A stretch of DNA of 64,000 nucleotides, from assembly GCF_016756595.1 (NCBI RefSeq), contig NZ_AP023257.1:3116001-3180000 (forward strand). The letters run 5' to 3'. The stretch is from Mesorhizobium sp. L-2-11. GTDB taxonomy: Bacteria; Pseudomonadota; Alphaproteobacteria; Rhizobiales; Rhizobiaceae. Below are positions 47,685 through 55,143 of the stretch, in pieces. Every line of letters starts with the position of its first letter. Within the stretch, counting starts at the first letter, position 1. The notes beneath the pieces are model-generated. The model did no database searches. It saw only the letters and a program-made list of their open reading frames with translations, and was not told where the DNA came from. The translations under genes and the position numbers were made by a program.

Positions 47685-49081
47685 TGGACGTTTCGGCACT
47701 GAAGCGCGACCTCGACGGTCTGAAGATCGACGATCATCCGGCGATCATTCAGCAGAAGAGCCGCGATTTCTACTGGTACAGCCCGGTGCTGAAGCAACAG
47801 CTCGACCATGTCACCGGCGACCTGATCGTGACGCCGAAGACCGAAGACGAGGTGATCCGCGTGCTTGCCGCGTGCCACCGGCATGGCATTCCGGTGACAC
47901 CGCGCGGCAGCGGCACCGGCAATTACGGGCAGGCGATGCCCTTGTCCGGCGGCGTCGTGCTCAATCTCGCCGAGATGAACGCAATCAAGACGATCGCGCC
48001 CGGCCGCGTCGTGACCGGTCCCGGTGCCGTCCTCGCCGACATCGACAGGGCGACGCGCGCGCATTCCGGCCAGGAGCTTCGGATGTCGCCATCGACCTAT
48101 AACACCGCTTCGATCGGCGGTTTCGTTGCCGGCGGCTCGGGCGGCATCGGCTCGATCCGCTGGGGCGGGCTGCGCGACCTCGGCAATGTCATCCGGCTCA
48201 AGACCGTGACCATGGAGGCGGAGCCTCGCATCATGGACCTTAGCGGTGAGGAGGTGCTGAAGGTGATGCATGCCTACGGCACCAACGGCATCATCACCGA
48301 GGTCGAGATGCCGCTGACCGCATCCTACGACTGGATCGACGTCATCGTCGGCTTCGACGATTTCATAGATGCGGCCGGCTTCGGCAACGATCTCGCCATT
48401 CAGGACGGCATCCTGGCGAAGCTGATCACGCCGATCGCCGCGCCGATCCCTTACGACTATTTCAAGCGGCACCAGCGGTTTTTCAGGCGCGAGCAAAGCA
48501 TCGTCGTCTGCATGATCGCGCCGCAGGCGATAGACGCCTTTGTCGCGCTGGCGGCGCGCAGCAAGGGCGAGATCGTCTTCCGCGCCGACAAGGAGGCCGA
48601 TCTTAGGGGTTTGCCGCCGGCCTATGAGCTGACCTGGAACCACACGACGCTGCGCGCCATCAGGGTCGACCCAACGGTTACCTATCTGCAGACCCGCTAC
48701 CCGTCGCCGGATCATCTCGCCCACGTCAAGGCGATGATCGACCGCTTCGGCGACGAAGTGCCGGTTCATATCGAATTCATCCGCTTCGACGGCGCGATCG
48801 GCGTGGCTGGACTGCCGTTGGTGCGCTTCACCACGGCCGAGCGGCTCGACGAGATCATCCGCATCCACGAGGACAATGGCTGCTGGGTCTTCAATCCGCA
48901 TCGATACACGCTGGAAGAGGGCGGTATGAAGCAGACGGATGAGGTGCAACTCGCTTTCAAGCGCGAGACCGATCCGCAAGGGCTGCTCAATCCCGGCAAG
49001 ATGATCGCCTGGGAAAACCCGGACTACGACTATCGCTCGGGCAAGTCGTTCCTGTTCAAGGGGTTGCAGAAGGCGGGGTGA
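47681..49081 (+). CDS. FAD-binding oxidoreductase (GlcD/D-2-hydroxyacid dehydrogenase type)
   Basis: 466-residue flavoprotein of the PCMH/vanillyl-alcohol oxidase superfamily. The FAD-binding half has VTPRGSGTGNYGQAMPLSGG (about 72-91) and PGAVLADIDRATRAHSGQEL; the C-terminus ends with the family motif DPQGLLNPGKMIAW. It is translationally coupled to the deaminase, so it likely oxidises a product of the same pathway, perhaps a hydroxy acid. The natural substrate is not evident. Confidence 0.87.
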   Translation: MMDVSALKRDLDGLKIDDHPAIIQQKSRDFYWYSPVLKQQLDHVTGDLIVTPKTEDEVIRVLAACHRHGIPVTPRGSGTGNYGQAMPLSGGVVLNLAEMNAIKTIAPGRVVTGPGAVLADIDRATRAHSGQELRMSPSTYNTASIGGFVAGGSGGIGSIRWGGLRDLGNVIRLKTVTMEAEPRIMDLSGEEVLKVMHAYGTNGIITEVEMPLTASYDWIDVIVGFDDFIDAAGFGNDLAIQDGILAKLITPIAAPIPYDYFKRHQRFFRREQSIVVCMIAPQAIDAFVALAARSKGEIVFRADKEADLRGLPPAYELTWNHTTLRAIRVDPTVTYLQTRYPSPDHLAHVKAMIDRFGDEVPVHIEFIRFDGAIGVAGLPLVRFTTAERLDEIIRIHEDNGCWVFNPHRYTLEEGGMKQTDEVQLAFKRETDPQGLLNPGKMIAWENPDYDYRSGKSFLFKGLQKAG

Positions 49082-49097
49082 ACGATGACGAGCGTGT

Positions 49098-49264
49098 GGC
49101 GCTGTACCCCCCTCTGGCCTGCCGGCCATCTCCCCCTCAAGGGGGGAGATTGGCTGTCAATATCGCTTTCGCCAATTGACGATGTTGGAAGATGGCCGAG
49201 ACGACGGAACTGCCGATCTCCCCCCTTGAGGGGGAGATGCCCGGCAGGGCAGAGGGGGGTGCCT
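49098..49264. repeat. RIME-like mosaic, CCCCCTCTG subtype
   Basis: Arms ACCCCCCTCTGGCCTGCCGG and CCGGCAGGGCAGAGGGGGGT and inner palindromes with CTCCCCCTCAAGGGGGGAG match the copy at 46212-46381 closely. It lies immediately before the NQO-like gene; the in-frame ATG at 49192 lies inside it and is not a credible start. Confidence 0.88.
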
Positions 49265-49287
49265 CGCGCCGACCTGCGAGGACTTCG

Positions 49288-49869
49288 GTGAACATCCTCG
49301 TGCTTTACGCCCATCCGGTCGAAACCAGCTTCAATGCCGGTCTGCACAAGGTGATCGTCGAGCGGCTGACGGCCGCCGGTCACGTCGTCGATGACTGCGA
49401 TCTCTATGCCGAGAATTTCGATCCGCGGCTGACCCGGGCCGAGCGGCTCGGTTATCACGACGAGCGCGGCGCCGGTGATCCGACAGCACCTTATGTCGCG
49501 AGGTTACAAAAGGCCGAAGCCCTGGTGCTGTCGTTTCCGGTGTGGAACTACGGCTATCCGGCGATCCTGAAAGGCTTTTTCGACCGCGTCTTCCTGCCCG
49601 GCGTCTCGTTCAAGCTGGTCGATGGCAAGGTGCAGCCGTCGCTGCACAACATTCGCAAGCTGGCGGCGGTCACCACCTATGGTGGCAGCCGGCTCCACGC
49701 CATGCTGATGGGCGACCCGCCGCGCAAGCTGGTCAAGCGTGTGTTGCGCGCCACGGTCAAGCCAGGTGCCTCCGTGTCCTATCTCGCGCATTATTCGATG
49801 AACCTGTCGACCGATGAAACGCGCAACAGATTTGCGGCGAAGGTCGCAACCAGCATGGATGCCTTCTGA
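49288..49869 (+). CDS. NAD(P)H:quinone oxidoreductase-like flavoprotein
   Basis: 193-residue flavodoxin-fold protein of the NQO1/KefF type. It begins with GTG 49288 and VNILVLYAHPVETSFNAGLH (FMN or FAD phosphate-binding region), then LSFPVWNYGYPAILKGFFDR and TTYGGSR. It reduces quinones or nitro compounds with NAD(P)H in known members. It overlaps a paralogue by one base, suggesting tandem duplication and maybe a heterodimer. Confidence 0.87.
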   Translation: MNILVLYAHPVETSFNAGLHKVIVERLTAAGHVVDDCDLYAENFDPRLTRAERLGYHDERGAGDPTAPYVARLQKAEALVLSFPVWNYGYPAILKGFFDRVFLPGVSFKLVDGKVQPSLHNIRKLAAVTTYGGSRLHAMLMGDPPRKLVKRVLRATVKPGASVSYLAHYSMNLSTDETRNRFAAKVATSMDAF

Positions 49870-50456
49870 TGCGGGTTCTGGTGGTTTACTGCCATCCTGT
49901 GCCCGAAAGCTTTTGCGCCGCGATCCGGGATAGTGCCATCGAGGTGCTGAAGGCGAGGGGCTGGGAGGTGCGGCTGCTCGACCTCTATGCGGAAAATTTC
50001 GATCCGGTGATGGGCTGCGACGAGCGACGCTCCTATAATGAGCACGCCCCGCAGGACCCGGCGCTCAAGTCGCATATCGAAAATCTCAACTGGGCCCAGG
50101 CAATCCTCTTCATCTATCCGACATGGTGGTACGGGCTTCCGGCAATGTTGAAGGGCTGGCTCGACCGGGTCTGGGCAACCGACGTCGCCTTCCGACTGCC
50201 GGCCGGCAAGGGACGGATCCAGTCGCTGGTGAGGCATGTGACGAAGATCGGGGTGATCACGACCTGCGGCGCACCGACCTGGTGGAGCGTCGTCGTCGGC
50301 CAGCCGGGACGCAAGACGATCCTGCGCGGCATGCGGGCGCTCTGCGCCACCCGCTGCAGGACGTTGTTTCTGGCGCACTACCTGATGGATTCATCGACAG
50401 CGAAGACCAGGGCGGCGTTTCTGGAGAAGGTGCGGGCGAAACTGGAGCGGTTTTGA
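49869..50456 (+). CDS. NAD(P)H:quinone oxidoreductase-like flavoprotein, paralogue
   Basis: 195-residue relative of the upstream gene, with VLVVYCHPVPESFCAAIRDS, LDLYAENFDPVM (also found upstream as CDLYAENFDPRL) and FIYPTWWYGLPAMLKGWLDR. The two differ enough to have diverged in function. The one-base overlap means coupled expression. A RIME-like repeat follows at 50472. Confidence 0.87.
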   Translation: MRVLVVYCHPVPESFCAAIRDSAIEVLKARGWEVRLLDLYAENFDPVMGCDERRSYNEHAPQDPALKSHIENLNWAQAILFIYPTWWYGLPAMLKGWLDRVWATDVAFRLPAGKGRIQSLVRHVTKIGVITTCGAPTWWSVVVGQPGRKTILRGMRALCATRCRTLFLAHYLMDSSTAKTRAAFLEKVRAKLERF

Positions 50457-50471
50457 GCTGCGAGATGAGCG

Positions 50472-50598
50472 TCCTTCTCCCCGTTCACGGGGAGAAGATG
50501 CCGGCAGGCAGATGAGGGGCAGCGCAAACTTTCCGGACCCTGGCGCCGCCCCTCATCCGGCCCTTCGGGCCACCTTCTCCCCGTAAACGGGGCGAAGG
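50472..50598. repeat. RIME-like palindromic mosaic
   Basis: Nearly the same as the copy inside the nuo operon: CCTTCTCCCCGTTCACGGGG at one end, TTCTCCCCGTAAACGGGGCG at the other, and GATGAGGGGCAGCGC / GGCGCCGCCCCTCATC between. It lies between convergent genes and could end both transcripts. Confidence 0.88.
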
Positions 50599-50606
50599 AA
50601 AAAGGG

Positions 50607-53066
50607 CTACATCCGCACCCGTTCCGCCTTCGGATCATACATCGGCTTCAGCGACACTTCCGCGGCGAAGCGCTCGCCGGCGATCTCGATCTCGTAGGAA
50701 GACGACAGCACGTCAGCCTCGCTCTCGCCCTGGCAAGGCACATAGCCGAGCCCGATAGCGGCACCGAGATGATGGCCGTAATTGCCCGAGGTGATCGGGC
50801 CGACAATCTTGCCGTCGCGCAGGATCGCTTCGTTGTGGAAGAGCAAGGGTTGCGCGTCTTTCAGGCGGAATTGCACCAGCCGCCGGTTCAATCCGGTTTC
50901 TCTTTTTCTCAGCACGGCGTCGCGGCCAAGAAAATCGCCCTTGCCAGTCTTCACTGCGAAGCCAAGGCCTGCCTCCAGCACATTGTCCTCGTCGGTGATG
51001 TCGTGGCCGAAATGCCGGAACGCCTTTTCGATGCGGCAGGAATCCAGCGTGTGCAGGCCGCAAAGTTTTAGGCCGACATCGGCGCCCGCTTCCTCGATCG
51101 CCTCGAACAAATGTGCTGCCTGGTCGGTCGAGACATAAAGCTCCCAGCCCAGTTCGCCGACATAGGTGATGCGATGGGCGCGGGCCAGCCCCATGCCGAT
51201 TTCTATCTCCTGAAACGTTCCGAACGGATTGGTTGCGTTGGAGAAATCGTTCGGGCTCAGCTTTTGAATGAGCTTCCTCGAATCCGGGCCCATCAGGCAG
51301 AGCACGGCCTCAGCAGCGGTGACATCGGTGATGACGACGAATTCATCGGCGAGATGTTTTTTCAACCAGGCGAGATCACGCTGCAGCGTCGCGCCGGGCA
51401 CGACCAGGAAGTAAGCCGTTTCCGATAGCCGCGAGACGGTAAGGTCGCTCTCGATGCCGCCGCGCTGGTTGAGCATCTGGGTGTAGACGATCTTGCCCGG
51501 CGCCACGTCCATATCGTTGGCGCAAAGCCTCTGCAGGAAGGCGCAGGCATCGCGGCCCTCGACACGGATCTTGCCGAACGAGGTCATGTCGAACAGGCCG
51601 ACGCCGTTGCGGACGGCCAGATGTTCGTCGCGCTGGTTGTCGAACCAGTTCTGCCGTTTCCAGGAATAGCGGTACTCGCGCTCCTGGTCCTGACGCGCGA
51701 ACCAGTTGGCCCGCTCCCAGCCGGCAACCTCGCCGAACACCGCTCCGCGCGCCTTCAGATGTTCGTGCAGAGGCGAGCGCCTGATGTTCCGCGCGGTCGC
51801 CATCTGCCGGTAGGGAAAATGGTCGGCATAGAGCAGGCCGAGCGTCTCGGAGACGCGCTCTCTGAGATAGCGGCGGTTCTTTTGGAACGGCTGGGCGCGG
51901 CGGATGTCGACCTCCCAGAGATCGAAGGGTGCTTCGCCATCATTGATCCATTGCGCCAGAGCCATGCCGGCGCCGCCTGAGGAGACGATGCCGATGGAGT
52001 TATAGCCGGTCGCCATCCAGTAGCCGGACAGCTCCGGCGCCTCGCCGAGATAATAGCGGTCATCAGGCGTAAAACTCTCGGGGCCGTTGAAGAAAGTGTG
52101 GATGCCGGCGCTGGCCAGCATCGGCATGCGGTTGACGCCCATTTCGAGGATCGGCTCGAAATGTTCGAAATCCTCGGGCAGCTGGTCGAAGCAGAAATCT
52201 TCGCTTATGCCGTCCATGCCCCACGGCTTGGCCACCGGCTCGAACGCGCCGAGCATCATCTTGCCGGCGTCTTCCTTGTAGTAGGCGCATTCGTCCGGCA
52301 CGCGCAACACTGGCAGCCGGGTCAGGCCGGGGATCGGTTCGGTGACGAGATAAAAATGCTCGCAGGCATGCAGCGGGATGCTGACGCCGTTCTGCGCGCC
52401 AAGCTCTCGTGCCCACATGCCGGCGCAGTTGACGACGACATCGGCCTCGATCGTGCCTTGCTCGTCGCCTTGCGCCCAGGAAACGCCGGTGACGCGGCCA
52501 TTCCTGGCATGGACCTTGGTGACCTTCACATTCTCGACGATCATCGCACCGCGCTGGCGCGCGCCCTTGGCCAGCGCCATGGCGATATTGGCCGGGTCGC
52601 ATTGGCCGTCGAGCGGCAGATGCACGGCGCCGACCACATCCGAAATATTAAGATGCGGGTACATCTGCTTGACTTCGTTTGGCGAAATCTCGCGCACGTC
52701 GATATCGAAGGCGCGGGCGAGAGACGCCTGCCTATAAATCTCGTGCTTGCGTTCTTCGGTCAGCGCCACGGTGATCGAACCGACCTGGCGCATGCCGGTG
52801 CCGACATCGGTCTCGGCCTCCAGCCTGACGTAGAGGTCGGCCGAATATTTCGCCAGCCGCGTCATGTTCTGCGAACCGCGCAACTGGCCGATCAGGCCGG
52901 CGGCGTGCCATGTCGTGCCCGATGTCAGCTGCTTGCGCTCGAGCAGCACGATGTCGGTCCAGCCGAGCCTGGCCAGATGGTAGGCGACCGAGCAGCCTGA
53001 AACACCGCCGCCGATGATGACGGCCCTTGCTTTGGGAGGAATGGTTTTGGCAGACGGGGCGGTCAT
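50607..53066 (-). CDS. Dimethylglycine/sarcosine dehydrogenase-like enzyme (copy 1)
   Basis: 819-residue two-module flavoenzyme. N-terminal DAO domain: AVIIGGGVSGCSVAYHLARL (FAD), and TSGTTWHAAG where the His is the covalent FAD site in this family. C-terminal GcvT-type folate domain (about 430-800) with CAFLQRLCANDMDVAPGKIV, GELGWELYV, and the final ETGLN..VQF barrel. The reaction is oxidative N-demethylation, passing formaldehyde to tetrahydrofolate and electrons to ETF. It is last in an operon led by the XRE-cupin gene. ATG 53066 overlaps the aminotransferase stop by four bases. Confidence 0.9.
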   Translation of the reverse strand: MTAPSAKTIPPKARAVIIGGGVSGCSVAYHLARLGWTDIVLLERKQLTSGTTWHAAGLIGQLRGSQNMTRLAKYSADLYVRLEAETDVGTGMRQVGSITVALTEERKHEIYRQASLARAFDIDVREISPNEVKQMYPHLNISDVVGAVHLPLDGQCDPANIAMALAKGARQRGAMIVENVKVTKVHARNGRVTGVSWAQGDEQGTIEADVVVNCAGMWARELGAQNGVSIPLHACEHFYLVTEPIPGLTRLPVLRVPDECAYYKEDAGKMMLGAFEPVAKPWGMDGISEDFCFDQLPEDFEHFEPILEMGVNRMPMLASAGIHTFFNGPESFTPDDRYYLGEAPELSGYWMATGYNSIGIVSSGGAGMALAQWINDGEAPFDLWEVDIRRAQPFQKNRRYLRERVSETLGLLYADHFPYRQMATARNIRRSPLHEHLKARGAVFGEVAGWERANWFARQDQEREYRYSWKRQNWFDNQRDEHLAVRNGVGLFDMTSFGKIRVEGRDACAFLQRLCANDMDVAPGKIVYTQMLNQRGGIESDLTVSRLSETAYFLVVPGATLQRDLAWLKKHLADEFVVITDVTAAEAVLCLMGPDSRKLIQKLSPNDFSNATNPFGTFQEIEIGMGLARAHRITYVGELGWELYVSTDQAAHLFEAIEEAGADVGLKLCGLHTLDSCRIEKAFRHFGHDITDEDNVLEAGLGFAVKTGKGDFLGRDAVLRKRETGLNRRLVQFRLKDAQPLLFHNEAILRDGKIVGPITSGNYGHHLGAAIGLGYVPCQGESEADVLSSSYEIEIAGERFAAEVSLKPMYDPKAERVRM

Positions 53067-54244
53067 GCGGCCTCGCGGCGGTAGCTGGACGCAAAGCGGC
53101 GCAGGCGGAGGGTTGCTTCCAGAAGCACCGCCTCGGGCTGGCAGAGGCTGACGCGAATATGGCCGGCAGCGGCCTCGCCGAAGCTCGATCCTGGCATCAC
53201 GCCGACCTTTTCCTTGTCGAGCAGAGCCCAGGCGAATTTCTCGTCGTCGGGCTCGAGAGCCGAGATGTCGAGCATGACATACATGCCGCCTTCGGAGCCG
53301 CGCACGGTGACGTTGTTCATGCCGCGCATGGCATCGAGGACGACGCTGCGCCGTGCGGCATAGCGTTCGGCGATCTGCTTGACGCCGTAGCCGTTTTCCA
53401 GCGCCTCGGCGCAAGCGAGGCTGATGAAGGCCGGCAGGCCGTAGGTGGTCACCAGGTTGAGGTTGGTCAGCAGCGAGATCATCTGTTCGGGCCCGGTCAG
53501 CCAGCCCATGCGCCAGCCGGTCATGCCGTGGCTCTTCGACATGGAATTGATGACCAGCGTGCGTTCCGCCATGCCGGGCAGCGAACGCGGCGAGACGTGC
53601 TCGCCGCCGCCTAGCGTCCAATAGACTTCGTCCGACAGCAGCCAGAGGTCATGCTCGCGGCAGATCTGCGCCAGCTCTTCCAGCCGCTGGCGCGAATAGA
53701 CAGCACCCGTCGGGTTGTTCGGCGTGTTGATGAGGATGGCGCGGGTGTTCGGCCGAAGGGCTGCGCGAATGTCGGCGGCGCGCGGCTGGAAACCATCCTC
53801 GGCGGGCGTTTCGACCACGGTGAAATCGGCGCCCGCTGCGCTGAAGGTGTTGGGGTAGGTCGCGTAATAGGGCGCGACCACGATGGCATGGTCGCCCTGG
53901 TCGAGTACGGCTTGTACCGCCGCGTACAGTGCAGCCTGCCCGCCTGATGTGGCAATAACCTGATCCGGGTTGGTCGTAACGCCGGTGCAGGCGGTCGAGG
54001 CCGCCGCCATCGCCTGGCGCAGGCGCGGAATGCCGGCAAGCGGGGTATAGTGGTGATTGCTGGCGCGAACCGCCGCGACGCAGGCTTCGATCGTTTCTGT
54101 TGGCGTGTCAAAATCATGGTCGCCGACCGACAGCATGATGATGTCCTCGCCGGCCTGCTTGCGCGTCCAGGCGGCGAAATGGACCTCCCAGCCGTCCGTG
54201 CCGGAAGGCACGATGCCGGAAATGCGCGATGACGGTCTGGGCAT
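53063..54244 (-). CDS. Class I/II pyridoxal-phosphate aminotransferase
   Basis: 393-residue fold-type I aminotransferase. Seen are VGDHDFDTPTETIEACVAA, the YTPLAGIPRLRQAMA segment, NTPNNPTGAVYS, DEVYW and the PLP lysine in NSMSKSHGMTGWRMGWL. Start ATG 54244 overlaps the homocysteine methyltransferase stop. In this operon it may act on the amino acid product of demethylation or on a methionine-like compound; the sequence does not define which. Confidence 0.9.
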   Translation of the reverse strand: MPRPSSRISGIVPSGTDGWEVHFAAWTRKQAGEDIIMLSVGDHDFDTPTETIEACVAAVRASNHHYTPLAGIPRLRQAMAAASTACTGVTTNPDQVIATSGGQAALYAAVQAVLDQGDHAIVVAPYYATYPNTFSAAGADFTVVETPAEDGFQPRAADIRAALRPNTRAILINTPNNPTGAVYSRQRLEELAQICREHDLWLLSDEVYWTLGGGEHVSPRSLPGMAERTLVINSMSKSHGMTGWRMGWLTGPEQMISLLTNLNLVTTYGLPAFISLACAEALENGYGVKQIAERYAARRSVVLDAMRGMNNVTVRGSEGGMYVMLDISALEPDDEKFAWALLDKEKVGVMPGSSFGEAAAGHIRVSLCQPEAVLLEATLRLRRFASSYRREAA

Positions 54245-55143
54245 TATGCTACCCCCGAAATTTCGTAGCCGGCCTGTTCGAGCCGGTCGCCCAGGGCGGC
54301 GATATGGGGCGGCCCGACTTCGCAGCAGCCGCCGACGATACCGGCCCCGGCCTCGACCCAGCCGACCGCATGGCCGGCATAGGCGTCCGGATCGAGGTCG
54401 TGGCGGGCATGCAGCACTTCCACCGTGCCGCCATGCCTGAGCGCCTCGACCGAGGTGAAGCCGTTGGCATAGGCGCCAACCGGCCCGCCGAGGCCGATCA
54501 GTTCGGGCAGCGCTGCGGCGATCGCTTCGGGCCGGCAGCAATTGATCAGCCTGGCTGCGACCGGCAGACCGTCGAGAGCGCTTGCTGCCGCCGCTATGGT
54601 TTCGCCGCTGCGCAGCCGCGGCGCGCCGTGATCAGCGAGGGTCCACGACACCCACACCGGCTTGCCGCTTTCCGACGCCGCAGTGACGGCCGCGCGCGCT
54701 TCCTCGGCCGACGCCATGGTCTCGCACAGGAACAGATCGACGCCGTCGGCCTGTTCGGCAACGATGCGGCGGTAGATGTCGAGCGTATCCTCGAAGGATA
54801 TCGTCAGCGCCGGTGCGTAGCTGCCGAACAGCGGCGACAGGCAGCCGGCGATCGCCGCGTCGCCGGCCTGGTCGCGAGCTTGCCTTGCCAGTTCTATGCC
54901 GCGCTTCTGCAGCGGCTTGAACAGTTCTTCCGCGCCCTCGCGCGCCAGCCGCTCGGGGGTTGCGGAATAGGTGTTGATGGTGATGACACGGGCGCCGGCC
55001 CGAATGAACTCCGCATGCAGGTCGCGCACCAGGTCCGGTTCGTCGATCAGCACCCTGGCCGACCATAGCGGGGTGGGATCGGAGCTGCTGCGGCGGACCA
55101 GTTCCTGGCCCATGCCGCCGTCGGTGAGAATGACTGAATTCAT
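54244..55143 (-). CDS. Homocysteine S-methyltransferase family protein
   Basis: 299-residue zinc enzyme of the BHMT/MmuM family. The Zn thiolates are in LINCCRPEAI and the terminal GGCCEVGPPHI motif; LTDGGMGQEL at the N-terminus binds homocysteine. Such enzymes transfer methyl from glycine betaine or S-methylmethionine to homocysteine. Between two dimethylglycine-dehydrogenase-like genes, a betaine donor yielding dimethylglycine is an attractive inference. It overlaps both neighbours in the operon by a few bases. Confidence 0.9.
   Translation of the reverse strand: MNSVILTDGGMGQELVRRSSSDPTPLWSARVLIDEPDLVRDLHAEFIRAGARVITINTYSATPERLAREGAEELFKPLQKRGIELARQARDQAGDAAIAGCLSPLFGSYAPALTISFEDTLDIYRRIVAEQADGVDLFLCETMASAEEARAAVTAASESGKPVWVSWTLADHGAPRLRSGETIAAAASALDGLPVAARLINCCRPEAIAAALPELIGLGGPVGAYANGFTSVEALRHGGTVEVLHARHDLDPDAYAGHAVGWVEAGAGIVGGCCEVGPPHIAALGDRLEQAGYEISGVA

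Noticed and set aside
49192..49287. Upstream ATG for the first NQO-like gene
   Set aside because: The stretch is the arm of a RIME-like repeat; GTG 49288 begins exactly at the conserved fold.
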